A stretch of DNA of 64,000 nt from Trifolium pratense (GCF_020283565.1 NC_060062.1:26348251-26412250); one strand, 5' to 3'. Counted from the first letter of the stretch, positions 33,945-46,540 are shown. Numbers and translations are program-made. The notes: generated from the sequence alone by a model not told the origin.

Positions 33945-35264
33945 TAAAAATGCCCTATTAAAGGACTCAGTTGCAAACATGGTATAAATGTCTACTCATC
34001 CTTGTTGATCCTATGAGAAAGCCACCCACATGTAGGGGATGTTTAAATTCAAATTGATTTCATTTAAATTAAAATACCTCAGTCCGCTACTTAAATAACG
34101 GACACTCTAAAAAATATCATACCTTTATAATGTTCGTTACTTAACTAGCAGCTGACATTTTTCCTAAAAATTCTCATCTTTATAGCGTTTGTTACTTAAG
34201 TAACAAAAGAATAGAATAGAAAACACGTAGGACGCACGAATAACCAATAAAGTGGTAAAATGAAATCTCATTTTACATTCCATATTTGTACTAATGGGCT
34301 TAAGGTCCTGTCTTAATCGAAGTGTCTCATTATAGTATTTGTGACCTTCTTGTAAGTCCCTACATTGATAATAACAATACATTATAAGTTTCCACTCCCC
34401 TACTATCAAAAAAAAAGAGAAAAGGTTTTCACTCCCCTCTTTTCTACCCCTTCCACCATAGTCAATAATCACGAGTCTTCATTTTTCCATCAAAGTTGCT
34501 GTCATTAACTAAATACAAATAAAATTTAAAATCAGACCTAAAGATTGTGATGTTTGGTGTTGGAAGACTGCAACAAAAGTTGAAGATGTGGAACATGGTG
34601 ATGGTGTTGTAAAAATAGGGTTTGAGTTTGCTCCATTTACTATTCATCTATTTGTTCTCTGTTTAGGAGAGAGATAGATATAAGCGAAGATTAATGAGAT
34701 CTATTTTTAATGAGTTCCACTAATCTTCACTTATGTTTATTTCTTTCCTGAGCAGTGATCCCATGCAAAATGTGCCTTTATTAGAAATCATGCGCCTTCA
34801 CTATTTTATGCCAAACAGATGAAAATGGACAAATTGCCGAATTTTCTTCAGGATGTTTTGAAAACATGAACTATACACTCACATCAAAGATGAAAATGGA
34901 CAAATTGCTGAAAATTTTCACAATGTTTTGAAAACTTTAACATGAATTATACATTTTGCATAAAAAATATAAATCATTCAATGATATTTTATATAATAAA
35001 ATGTTTCCAATTAATCTTGTGCACTATAAAAAAGAATTTTTTTAAAAAATAATTTGGCAGCTTTTTACCTCATAAACATAATTTTCGCACATTTTTCTGC
35101 TTTCATTTGCTAATGGAGGTTCTTGAAGTTCGTATGGTCTTTTATGTTTGTAAATTGTCTATATTCATAGAAAAAATTATGTTTCATGATAGTAAAAGTT
35201 TATGCAAGGTTTTTTTTTTTTTAAGCAAAAAAAACTCATTGCATTTATAATAGAAAAGATACAA

Positions 35265-35565
35265 CTAGGGGGATAATAATAATGAAACAATGAGGCTAGA
35301 TTGAGATAAAGACACTCTAGCAAGGTTATGAGTGATTCTATTTGTTTGCCTCCGAGTAAAAGCTATGTTGTAACTAACATTTGTGTTAAGTAGGGACCTA
35401 CAAGATGATAACAAAGTTACTAACTTATTCTCATACATATAATTATTAAGCAAAGCGTGCACCACTTATTGACAATTGCTTTCGAATATTACCCTATCAT
35501 AACCATTTGATATGGCTAGAGAGAGAGCTTGCTTCAAGGCTGTAGCTTCGCATTCAGCTGCAATA
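35265..35565 (-). pseudogene. RNase H-like remnant, duplication copy 3
   Basis: The best preserved of the three. Going along the minus strand: AECEATALKQALSLAISNG, YDRVIFESNCQ, VHALLNNYMYEN, then NVSYNIAFTRRQTNRITHNL. The FESN position replaces the usual FESD, so a catalytic aspartate seems lost. The frame shifts once near 35470. It is a piece of a LINE-type or exapted RNase H-like gene. Confidence 0.7.
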
Positions 35566-36586
35566 AACACACTCCCATGTCCATTAAACTCCTATGATTA
35601 ACCAAAGCATCTACACAAAAATTTGCTTCGCAATAAAAATGATGCATTACTATTCATTAAAAAAAACTTAGGTTGAGAAATTAAATTGTCTGAATCTTTT
35701 TCCCCTTTCAATGTTAGGTCTACACAAATCATGCTCAAATTTTGACCCGGCATAAATCATTTCGTCTCGGTTTGCTTTAGTTAAAGGATCCATAACCATA
35801 TATTGAGGATAATTTCTCATCCCCCTCCCACCCTCCCTCCTTTTTTCACGCGAAAAATTTCTGGAAACGTTTATCGAATTTTTTTTAGTGTAATTTCAAC
35901 TAAAATTTACACGGAAAAAACTTTGGGAAACATTTTCAGAAGTTTTCTGCGAAAGAAAAGAAATGAGAATTTTTCTATACTGAGATTGATAAGCCCAAAA
36001 CCAATGTAGGCCTAAGAGTGACAAGATCCCACGTCCGACATTAATGAGCCACGACTCGGGAAACCACCCATTAACTCGGCAGTGGTAAGGAAAACAAAAA
36101 ATGGCCCTTACCCGAGATCGTGAGAGGGAAGAGGAAAACAGTTAAAGGTCTTCTTTTAGTTTCTTTGACTTATTTATATTTTAAAAATAATTGTTAAAAA
36201 TATTAGGGTGGAAATTTAAATCAACGACTTCTTATTTTTTTCAATTCGAATATCTAAGCTTGTCACCCCTAAATGATGGTTGATGAACCTAATCATATTT
36301 CTACTGCAATACTACATTTTTCTCTCATATGCATTCATCTCACAAAAACTATTGTCCATTTGATCAATCGAATTATCATCTAAAAAAGAAGTATTATAAG
36401 AGATATTTTACAATAAACGAATCTCAAAAGCTAACTATAATTTGTGTGATTGTGTTTGTTCTTTATACGCGCACACAAATTCAAAAAAGACAAACAGTAA
36501 TAGATAATAAGAAAAAAAATCTTAGCCAAATTTATTAATGTAATTATTATATATGAGATGGACTTTTCTCAAATACAAAATAACTT

Positions 36587-36775
36587 TTAAACATTAAAAT
36601 AAGGAGGAGGACGACAACATGGACCCCTTTTACAAACAAGTTTTAAACAACCTGGCACTTGTTTAATTTCGCAACAAGGGGGTACTGTAGCTTTGACATT
36701 GCCAACTATAGTACATGCTGAAATAAGAACAAGTAACATTACAAACTTAAATAACATCTTCAATTGAGTTTTCAT
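36587..36775 (-). CDS. Secreted six-cysteine peptide, copy 3
   Basis: A 62-residue precursor with the same signal peptide and CC-x7-C-x4-C-x4-CC core. It differs from copies 1 and 2 by G21C in the signal region and S60F near the C-terminus. All six mature cysteines are kept. The extra cysteine would be removed if cleavage follows residue 29. A TATA box is at 36830-36837. Confidence 0.7.
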   Translation of the reverse strand: MKTQLKMLFKFVMLLVLISACTIVGNVKATVPPCCEIKQVPGCLKLVCKRGPCCRPPPYFNV

Positions 36776-36829
36776 TGAAAAGCAAAGTTGATATTTTGCG
36801 ATGAGTAATGTGTTAGAACAAGGGGTATA

Positions 36830-36837
36830 TATTTATA
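36830..36837 (-). promoter_or_regulatory. TATA box of peptide gene copy 3
   Basis: TATAAATA on the minus strand, 55 bp upstream of the start codon, in a TATATA-extended context shared with copy 4. Confidence 0.6.
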
Positions 36838-37507
36838 GGCAATGAAAGAATCCTCTAAAATATTATCCTCTTTCCGATCTTTTTGTTAAAATAATAATTT
36901 ATTTTTTAGATTCATGAAATAATTGATGATCAAAAGCATTAGGATATTTTTTTACCAAAAACATTAGGACATTAATGATGGTCAAACTTCGACTTTTTTT
37001 TATCATATAGAATATTTTTTTTATATGTTGACTGAATTTTAATACATCATTTATTTTATAACTATTTTAATACATCATTACTCATTTTGATAACTATTTT
37101 AATACTTCATTCGTCCTAAAATATAAATATAAATAAATCAAACAAACTTGATGTATTTGGTTCAAAATTTAAACCGAATATATTCACTTTTATTGTCCAA
37201 TCATTGCTTATATTTTGGGACAGTGGATTATATCATTACTTCTTACTTTACTTTGTTATATGCTTGAATTTATTATGATGTAGAAAAAAAGTGGTGGTGG
37301 TGGTGTTGAATTTTCGGTTAAACTATGTAGAAAAAAATATTATAGATAAGAATTTCAATTTTATAATAGTGCAAAAAAATATATCAATCTAAAAAAGATA
37401 AACTTCAAAAATGTTAAGAAATTGATAATGAAATCATGTTGGGCTAATGGTGGATTTTGTAAAATTGCTGTTGTATGATTATGCCCAATTGACAATCAAT
37501 AGTCGTG

Positions 37508-37725
37508 TTAAATATGTTTGGATCTCATCCCCAAAAGTTAGCTCAAAGGGTGAGGTTGCCCTCACATATTTATACAATTCACATCTCGGGAACCTAAGCA
37601 ATGTGAGACTTCAAACAATCTCAAACAACACAACAACACTTTCAACACCCACCCTCACGCCTAGCGTGGTCCTATGTCAAATGCCCACATTCATTAACCC
37701 GACTCTAATACCAAATAGAGGATGA
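37508..37725 (-). mobile_element. TRIM or LTR-retrotransposon fragment
   Basis: Read on the minus strand, TTTGGTATTAGAGTC (about 37701-37715) resembles the tRNA-Met primer-binding site TGGTATCAGAGCC. Beyond it lies LTR-like sequence with CTCAAAGGGTGAGG and GTGAGGGCAACC motifs. Only one LTR-like part is seen. There is no coding sequence. Confidence 0.42.
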
Positions 37726-37847
37726 CAATCAAAGAAGGGAAACCAGCGTACCAACAAAGAAATATCAACCAAAGAAGAGACATGGAGAGAGAAGAACCAA
37801 ATCAATCAAACATACTACTGCATCAGAAAAATATCAAAACCAACAAA

Positions 37848-39110
37848 ATATGCCTTTATTCATCCTAAATCCTTTTAGAAATCCTTTTAATTGAGGACTT
37901 GCTTAAAATTGCAAAGAGTAGTTACTTTGATCAGCTAATGGAATTTTAGTGCGACTTTCATGATTCTTGAGCTGTGATGCCTTTATTTATCTTTAGTTGC
38001 GGCTTTACCACTTGATATTTGAGAATTAATAACTTGCTCAAGTTCAAAATTAGACTAAAATCATGAAGTTGCTTTCTAACTAACTGTCTACCCCTTCCAC
38101 CATAGTCAATAATCACGAGTCTTCATTTTTCCATCAAAGTTGCTGTCATTAGGGTATGTTTGGTTCGGGGTTTTTGGAGGGGAGGGGAGAGGAGGTGAGA
38201 GAATATTTTAAATGTTTTGTGTTTGGTTCAAATTTTATGAGGGGAGAGAAGGGGAGGTGAGCAAAATCCCTCCAATGACCAATTTTTGCTTCCCCCCAAA
38301 TTGGGGGGATTTGGAGGGGAGGGGAGGTGAGGAGAGATGAATTATTATAATTTTAATTACATTGACATAATTATCCTCATATTTATTTGAAAATACCAAA
38401 ACTTTCCTTTTAAAATTTATATTAAATCATACTAAGTTATTTGCTTGTTGCCATTTTTTTTACGTTGCTAACATCCTGTGTTTATTTTTTACGTGTACTA
38501 TTTTTTTTTTTTGTTTTAATTTACTTTTTTTTACAAGATACTTGTTTTTATTTTTTACCTATCCTACAACATTTTTGGATGAATACTTTTTTTTATATAT
38601 AATAAAATGAACACTTTTTAATTCATTGCACTGTACAAGTTTTTTTAGGAAAATTAACTATCAATAAATTGTTTTATACATATTTTCATATTCTACACAT
38701 TATATTTTAGAAGTGCTCTAATATTTTTGAACATAAAAAATTTTGTTAGAATTTTGCATTTGATTATTTCTGGAGTTTTCAGTTATTGAATTTTCATATT
38801 TAATTATTTATGTAGTGAATACTGAATAATTTTAAAATGTTGAGATTTTGGAAAGATGACAAGGATAAAAAAGTAAATTAATTTTAGAATCCCTCCCCTC
38901 CCCTTGTGAACCAAACACATATTTAGTAAAAATCTGTCACCTCCCCTCCCCTCCCCCTCTTTTGAACCAAACATAAATATTATCCTCCCCTCCCCTCACT
39001 TCCCCTCCCCTCCATTAAAATTCCTCCCCTTCCCTCCCCTCCTCTCCTTCTATTTCGAACCAAACAGACCCTAACTAAATACAAATAAAATTGAAAATCA
39101 GACCTAAAGA
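37848..39110. repeat. Copy of the 22-27 kb gene's 3' flank, split by an insertion
   Basis: 37848-38151 and 39072-39110 together match 47155-47510 (and 27430-27716 in part). The match is interrupted exactly at GCTGTCATTA / ACTAAATAC by the element at 38152-39071. It is a further partial copy of the duplicated unit. Confidence 0.8.
38152..39071. mobile_element. PIF/Harbinger-like non-autonomous element, 920 bp
   Basis: Ends GGGTATGTTTGGTTCG and CGAACCAAACAGACCC are near-perfect inverse copies. Subterminal regions carry purine-rich GGAGGGGAGGGG runs on the left and matching CCCCTCCCCTCC runs on the right. Two paralogous sites (34497 and 47461) have the uninterrupted GTCATTAACTAAATAC, so the insertion point is known to the base and the flanking duplication is TA (or a mutated TTA). 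The GTTTGGTT ends fit PIF/Harbinger-like elements. There is no transposase. Confidence 0.8.
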
Positions 39111-40011
39111 TTGTGTTGCATTACTCATTATAAATCATGTAAGACTAACCACTCACATTTGAATTTCTCCCTCAAGCGTGTCTCTCTCATCATATACTTG
39201 CAATGTCATTACAACAAATATAATATGCACCACTTGATTACACTAATGTGTGCAACAATTTTTTTTGACAATAACAAAATGATATTCATTCATTAAAATT
39301 GATAGATTACATCAAATACAACCACATAATCAATATCGCTAAAAACATAAAGGATGAATCTGCGAACAAAACTCACAACATCCGAGTTAATAGCATACAA
39401 CGGCAAAATGCCTACAACAAATAATATGATAAAGTTAAAGTCACTGAAGTATCCATGCCTCCGGATCTGCAACGTTGAAGCCCAAATCATTGGTTGAATA
39501 TGTAATTGACTGAAGCCGATCTTTTCAATAGAAATCAAATGAACACCGCAACAATACGGGACAACAAAAACGTCGCACAAGACGACAAACAACACAACGT
39601 CGCACTCAGACGGCGAAATCACAAAAAAGAAAACACAAAAGAAAAACTTGATCAATGTGAAGATCACTTATTTAAATAAAAAAGAAAAGGAAAAACAATT
39701 ATGAGGGGTGATTTTGGGTCAAAAATTGACCCTAAAACCACCCCTCCTTGGTAGATCAAGAGAAAAAAAAAAACTAGGTTAAGGTGGGGGTGGCGGCTAT
39801 GAAGAAAAAAAGAAAATCAACAAGATATCTTGACACCATATTTTCTTGCAAAACCTTAACACGTTTAGAGTATATTTCATCCTATTATATTATATATTTA
39901 ACATTTAATTAGTTCATAATAATCGATGTAGAACTAATTTTTTTTTTTGAAAATGATGTAGAACTAACTACTTATACTTAATTGCGTCAAAAAACTACTT
40001 AGCGTGTGTTT
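39111..40011. other. Intergenic DNA
   Basis: A 124-codon minus-strand open stretch (39293-39667) has no recognisable domain and is judged spurious. GTCAAAAATTGACC at about 39718 is a short palindrome. No gene is seen. Confidence 0.35.
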
Positions 40012-40316
40012 GGTTCTGCGGCGGAGAGAATTGATTTTGGCAGAATTGATTCTGTAAAATTAATTCTGGCCAAAATTGATTTTAAGCTGAAGTGGTTTAT
40101 GTTTGGATATATTCATGAAAAAGTGAGTTGAACAAAAAATTTGAGTGTAAAAATCAATTCTAGAATCAGAAGCTACGATTTCTAGCTTCAAGTAGAATCA
40201 ATTCTGGAGGCAGAATCAATTCTACTTTTGAGAAACCAAACAAGTCAGAATCAATTCTACATGTCCAGAATCAATTCTGGATGCTCCAGAATTGAAACCA
40301 AACATACACTTATACT
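40012..40316. mobile_element. MITE with GTGTGTTTGGTT ends
   Basis: Left end AGCGTGTGTTTGGTTCTG and right end GAAACCAAACATACACTT are inverse. The arms carry repeated AGAATTGATTCT-type palindromic motifs (AATTGATTTTGGC, CAGAATCAATTCT). About 300 bp; no transposase. Target duplication unclear. Confidence 0.6.
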
Positions 40317-42743
40317 TAAACCAAACACGACTTACATGTTATTCGTTGGCATAATTTTCACTTTAGTACATTTTTTTTTTATATTTCAAAAAAGGTATAA
40401 CACATTTTTATATTCTTTGAAATTCAACACTGATATAATGTTACTTCATGAAATTCCTTACCCTAGTTACACAATGGATCTCTCATCCCCATCCAATATA
40501 CATATAGAAAAACAAAAGAAAAATTTCCACTCAAAGTGCAAACAAAATATATATTACACGATAAACATGAAATTTTATTTTGATTGATGTAGCTCAATGC
40601 ATTACTATCTACATTGAGAATCATGACATCCACATTCCCTTATTGCAACACAATGTTTTCTCTTTAGGTCCCCATGGTTCTTTTTTCCCCCTGAATTTTA
40701 CTTTTTTGCCCTTCAATAAAAATTTCGGTTGCTACGAACTGAATTTTTTTTGCCTTGAAAAAAAATTCGGTTTCTGTTAACCAAATTTTCCCTGAATTTG
40801 AACTAGTAAAAACTTCAGTTTCTAGAAAGAAAACATCTTGCAACACACCTCACAAGTTAACCTAGGTGTGTAAAAAAATTTCCCGTCCGGCCCAATCCGG
40901 AATACCCGGCCCAGTGATAACCAAAGCGGGCGGTTCTTTCTTTGCGGGTTGGCGGGTCTAAGTATTATTCACAGTCACAGCCGCTCGCTCTCCTATTCTT
41001 GTGTTTGGTTTCAATTCTAGCAAGCACCACTAGACTAGACGCGCGTTTTCCTTGTTTCTACCTTGAAAAGTGAAAAACATTCATGTTTGGCTTTCTCATC
41101 CAAAATCAATTCTGATTGAAGCCACTATTATTCCTAGCTTCTGTGGTAAACTGAATCCACGGGGGAAAGGCGCACTTGCATAACTGCATCCAGATTACAA
41201 ACCACGGGGGAAGACAAAAAGATGAAAGGTCAGATATACTAAATACTTGTTTTTTTTTTTTTTTTCTTGCTTTCTTTTAGGTAAAATATTAGGTGATCTT
41301 GAATTAGATCATGCTTTCAGAAAATATATTTTCTGCTCTTGTGGGAGTTGTTTTTCGTAGATTGTTGATAAGCTCATTGTTAGGATACATGGTAGAGGGA
41401 CAGTTAAAGAAGCCATTAATCAGCTAGACAGGATATCATATGTATAAATAGGAGAAATAAGGGTAGAAGAAAATCGTGTTATGAGAATTTATAAAGTTAA
41501 CATTAACTCAAATTGTCCTTTTCTTTTCATATGTTATAATAAATTTTCTGTTGTCTTATGCTTAACACATGGTGTTTAGAGGGCCAACTATAGGTGGTGA
41601 GTCCAAAGGATGTGTGTTAAGCACACTTAGCTATTTATTCGAACAAGGGACACCAGCCTTGAAGAAGGGCCGGGGAATGCTCCGGGTCGAACCCTGAGTA
41701 GGAGGGTGAGAGTTCAGTAGGACTCTTAGAATGGGTTGGGATAAACCTCTTTGATGAGGAGTAGCCGAGTTAGTACACGTATAGGTCCGAGAACTACATC
41801 TGGTTTGATGTCGAGTCCATGTCCAGGTGCAGGGCTTGTCTATGTAGGCCGTAACTCTTTCTTTGGATAAAACATAAACAGCATTGCTATATCTCGCGAC
41901 ACACTTTGTCCCGAAAAGTTCACAAACCGCACACTTAATGTATCTTAGGCAATGAAATTGACTTATTAGCAGAAATCACGGCAGGATGTGAATCAACAGT
42001 ATAAAAAACATTGTTTTTATATTTTTATTCCTCGTTAAATTAAATAAAAATTTGGGCAAATACTAGTAAGTAGTAAGTAACCGCTTCACTTTGCCGTCAC
42101 ACCGCATGGCCCCAAAACCTCTTTCTAAGTGCTCTTCTCTTGCAAAAATTTCTTCTCATGGGTACCAGTAAGTGAGCCACCAAGTCAAAATCCAAAATAG
42201 GAGCTCAAAGGAAAAACCAATATGATATCCAATTGGTAAATATTCAAGCAAAATTGTGACCTATTGTGAGCTTCATAATTCAATGGAAGCTTCTGCAACC
42301 AAACACAATTCCATCACAGCTTGTACTGGGTCTGGCTGCCTTACTGAGTCAAACTCGGCAGTGCCAACACAAATCATTAGAAAATATATGCTAGCAAACC
42401 CTCTCACTGATACTACCATCATGAACCAAAAGTGATTTCAAAGAGTTCTAATGCTTTTAAGTTTTCACATAACAGAATTTCCAAACCCAATCTATTATAA
42501 AAATCTTCATTTTCAAAACCCCACTTTATATATTCACCTCTGAGAAAAATTATGGAAGAAAAAGGGACAAGATATGGCAATTATTTGAGAGAGATTAATT
42601 TTGGAAGGAGAACAAGGCAAAGTTGCAAAGAGAAGAAGATTAAGTGTTGTCACTAGAGCGGAAGATGAAAAGAGACCAGAAAGAGAGATAATTAAATTAT
42701 TAATTAAACTTAATTAAATAAAAAGGTGCCACATCATTCTTGA
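40317..42743. other. Long intergenic stretch, partly LTR-like
   Basis: No gene could be supported. TGTTAGGATACATGG at 41379 begins a stretch (to about 41500) with a TATAAATAGG-type box, which could be a degenerate LTR, but no partner repeat was found. 40730-40830 repeats the TTCGGTT/AACTGAA motifs seen near 511. A 50-codon frame at 42283-42435 has no recognised similarity. Confidence 0.35.
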
Positions 42744-42914
42744 TTGCTTCGTGAGATACTGTTCGCTGTATTAATCATTTCCCAACATGAAATTCCATAT
42801 GGAATAAAATGTCACAATTTTTTTAGTTGGGATACTCTTATTTCATTCTTAGCTTTAAGTTTGTTTGTCTTTTACAAGTTCTCTAAATGTTTAAACTCTT
42901 ATTTCTGCCAATCT

Positions 42915-45900
42915 GGCTTGGAACTGGAAGCAGCCGTAGAAAAGGAAAGCAAAAAGTCTAAGAAAAGACAAGCAACCTCTGATCCTGATCTTCCAACCAC
43001 AACTGAGAAGGTGGATTTCGGTAAGGATTATAATAATATTTTAAATTGTTTGTTAGCATGAGCTATCCATCTTCTTTGGTTAGGTTATCTGTGTTTTGGA
43101 TTCCATGTTCTTGGTCTTTTGCTCCCATTGAAATTAAGATTACTGTTTTACTGCCAACTGTTTGTTATCTAGAATTTTGAAAAGTGCCTATACTATTGGT
43201 TTATGTATGTTTTGCATGTCAAAACTTTTTGTTGGGAACCCGAAATTCCGCAACTTACAGAATATAGAAGAAATGGATTAAAATGCACAAATACTGGAAA
43301 ATAGTGTATTATTTCTGAAAATGAAAGGTAAAATGCAAAAGGATGAATATCCTAATGCCCACAGAGTACAGAGGCAAGATGCCAACTGTCCATAACAAAC
43401 TACAATCTTCCATAATCCCACACTTACACCACCTCACTAAATTTACTATTAACTATTAAGGCATAACAAACTTGCCAACCGAGCATCTCAACCCACTCTT
43501 TATATACCATATAACCTCACCATACTCTTTATTACATAATTGCCCCGTTTCCTAATCCCCTCACACACGGCTCTCTATCACTTTTCAACTCACAATAGTT
43601 ATTTTAGGCTATAGAATTTTGAGTGCTATTAAGATTAAAAGAAAAAGTTTATATGCTAAGGTCTAAGAAAATTTATTTTCCATAAACTCATGATTAGCTT
43701 TAATAAGATAATTTGTTTATGAAAATTGTTTGCAATTTGCATGTTGATTTATGTTAAACTATATGCTTTGCTTTGGTATTATGAGTAGTCTTACCATCTG
43801 TTATTTTTTTTGAATAGTAATCAAACCCTTGACATCCTCACTCCACTTTATTTATCTTTTGAATGTTAATTATTGGTGATCGGTGAAGTACTATTGATGA
43901 GTAACTTTGGCGCTGGCATTGAATGTAGATCAATGTGAGGCTGCAGAAGGAGTCCTTGATGATGATCCAAGTGAGCCAACAATGGGAGAGAAACTTGCCG
44001 GTCTCAATTTACTGGATGAAAACAAATCCAAGAGTGAAAAAGAGCAAGAATCTTTGGTTTCATTGAAGCCTCCAAGTGCAGACAGTGTACATATTTTGCT
44101 TAAGCAAGCATTAAATGCTGATGACCGCGCCCTTCTGTTGGATTGCTTGTATACTCAAGATGAGAAGGTTATTTTTTTTTCTCTCCTGCGTACCGAACTG
44201 TTTTTATATTTGAATGCTAAATTGACCACTTTCTCAGTCTCTTATATGTGATGTAACTCCTTTTGCAGGTTATTATAAAGTCAGTTGCGCAGTTGAACCC
44301 ATCCAATGTCCTCAAACTTCTTAATTCTCTTATTTCCATTATTGAATCTAGGTAATACATTATAACAATAATTGGATAGATTTAACTTATTTGGTATGCC
44401 TGTTTGTGTACTTATTGAAGCATTTAACTTATTTGATAGATTTATTCCATGAGTGGCCACATCTGGATCTTCAATTTTTTTTTTCTCTTTCTTGTATGGG
44501 TGGGGAAAGGGGGATAAAAAAAATGGCAGTCCAGTGACTTTGGTAGAGAAAGCATGAGCAAAGAGATGATGCTCTTTGTTAACAACCGGGAAATTGGGTG
44601 GTCAATTTTTTTTTGTTCTTGAAGTATTATTATTAACACTTAAAATGATATCATATTAACATAGACAATATCCATATGCAGTAACTTTAGCAGCAATCAA
44701 ATAGATAATCGTAAATTCGTAATTATGCCTTCTATGTACTGTATCAAAACCAATGTAGTCAGGTTCGCGCACCGGGTCGTAGGATCGTACGATCCTACGT
44801 GCTCATGAAGGCTAAACGAGCTAAGAACCCATGGAGGTTCGTTTTTGGGGCTTTTTGAAGTCAGGTTCGCGCATTTTTGTGGTGGTGCGTAAAGCAGATA
44901 CCAGGTTCGTAAAAAAAAAACGATTTGGGTTTAAAATTGGTTGGGCCTTGCAGTCAAACCGGGTCGGGTCAAGACACAGAGTACAAAACACACTTCTTTT
45001 TTCTCAGAAACCCTAAGAAAAATACGCAGAGAAGAAAGAAACGCCGTCATGTGTATTCTCAATTCTTCAATCGTGATTCAGCCTTGCTTCCTTCATAACA
45101 TCTCGTTCCTTTCCTTTTGTTTCCTTTTGTTTCCTCTGTTTCAAACCTAACATCTCGTTCCTTTCCTTTACTTTCGTTTCATCTCACCTCTCTGTTTCAA
45201 ACCATCTCTCTGTTTTCATCTATCTCATCTCTCTGTTTCAAACCATCTCTCTGTTTTCATCTCATCCATCTCTCTATTTTCATCTATCTCATTTTTTCCT
45301 TTATCCTGTCTGTGTTAATTTTTCCTTCATCTGTCTGTGTTCATGTATTATTATTTTGTGGTTCTGTGTATATGTATATATGTGAAGTTACCATTTTACC
45401 CTTAAGTAGGTTCTTACGAATCGAGCTACGATCCCGACCTTACGACCCTCCACCAGCCTCCCGATCCTACGTAGGATCGCGAACCTGACTACATTGATCA
45501 AAACCACACTACCATTAAAATAACTTTTAAACTTATGTATTTTGCATCGACTGCAAATGACTTATATATACAAGTTATTCTTTCTTTCTTTCTTTTATAG
45601 GTGTGCAATTTTGGTTATGGATGAATTGTATATATATAATGTTTTACTCATTGTAGGGGTGCAATTTTGTCATGTGCTCTTCCATGGCTGAAGTGTCTGC
45701 TTCTACAGCATGCAAGTGGAATAATGTCCCAGGAATCTTCTTTAAAAGTTTTGAACTCTTTGTATCAAGTGAGTGCTGCATGATAACTCTACTCGATTAA
45801 CATTTAATTTGTCAATTGCTCTACCTATGTCTTTTTTTGTGCAGTTGATCGAGTCTAGAGTCTCCACCTTTAAGTCTGTCTTCCAAATCTCAAGTTTCTT

Positions 45901-46194
45901 AGACATCCTATACACTGGGGTAAGCTTCTTTCTGCTGTCTACAAATAGTTAACTTGAAGTTCATGATCAACTCATGTTTATGGTGCATGGTTTCTTTCTT
46001 TTGAACAGGTTCTTGATGAGGAGGTTGACGAAGTTGAAACAGTACCAATTATCTATGTGGACACAGATGACAGTGAGGCAGAATCGGAGGATGTCATGGA
46101 AACTTACAAAGATAGCAAAGATGGTGAACTATCGGATGAAGGATTTGATAATCTTAGTGACATTGACGGTAGTGATGGTATGATGGAAGATTAA
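42915..46194 (+). pseudogene. 3' half of a WDR43/Utp5-like gene (UTP12 domain)
   Basis: Exons supported: about 42915-43020, 43929-44167, 44269-44351, 45657-45768, 45845-45919, 46009-46194. Splice sites are GT-AG and phases match. The encoded part holds a Lys-rich linker, then ADSVHILLKQAL...LLLDCLYTQDEKVIIKSVAQL and onward to YQLIESRVSTFKSVFQISSFLDILYTG. This is the helical UTP12 (Dip2/Utp12) domain of small-subunit processome proteins, followed by an acidic tail (DTDDSEAESED). Full-length family members begin with a WD40 propeller of some 400 residues and act in nucleolar pre-rRNA processing. No WD40 exons are seen upstream in the window. The 5' boundary of the first exon is unresolved. It is most likely a truncated gene copy, although its reading frame is intact. 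Confidence 0.75.
44751..45496. mobile_element. hAT element in an intron of the UTP12 gene fragment
   Basis: Ends CAATGTAGTCAGGTTCGCG and its inverse CGCGAACCTGACTACATTG, with a perfect 8-bp target duplication ATCAAAAC (44743-44750, 45497-45504). A long perfect palindrome with CGTAGGATC arms lies just inside the left end (about 44779-44800), and a GATCCTACGTAGGATC palindrome inside the right. The centre (45110-45300) is a pyrimidine-rich degenerate tandem of CATCTCTCTGTTTCAAAC units. There is no transposase. Confidence 0.88.
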
Positions 46195-46540
46195 TGATGT
46201 CATGTAAACATTTTTTTGGTTCTTTTCAAAACTTGTCATAACAAGATTAAGTCCCAGCAATAGCAGTTGATACCACTTGAGTTGAGTTGCTAGAGAATGT
46301 TAGTAATGTATTCTCTGTAATATCTTGGAAACACCATATACATTTGCTTTCCCACAAAGCATAACAATTTTGAGAAATTGATATTAGTGATTGATATGAG
46401 AAAATAGGGTTAATTGCATGTTGGAGGATTGGTTGAGTGAAAACATGATCATGGAATTCATTTTGCTTTTTATTATTTATTTATTATGATATTATCTGTT
46501 GAGTTGAAGAGAACATTTGACTTTTTCTTGTAAGTATTTT

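Larger units (their letters stand above)
33945..37500. repeat. Segmental duplication, copy 3 (rearranged)
   Basis: Begins at AAAATGCCCTATTAAAGGAC (29741 in copy 1), runs about 450 bp, then joins at about 34455 directly to the segment that in copy 4 starts at about 47415. It then follows copy 4 through the RNase H remnant, the CACGCGAAAAATTT segment and the peptide gene. So the unit order is permuted relative to copies 1 and 4, as expected after tandem duplication with a deletion or unequal exchange. Confidence 0.8.

Noticed and set aside
39293..39667. 124-codon minus-strand open frame rich in Phe, Val and Ile
   Set aside because: No recognisable domain, no conserved copy in the window, and its composition fits AT-rich noise.
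41379..41500. Possible LTR start TGTTAGGATACATGG
   Set aside because: No partner LTR, primer-binding site or target duplication could be found; kept only as a remark.
42283..42435. 50-codon frame beginning MEASATKHNS
   Set aside because: No similarity recognised and no promoter or repeat copy; too short to support.
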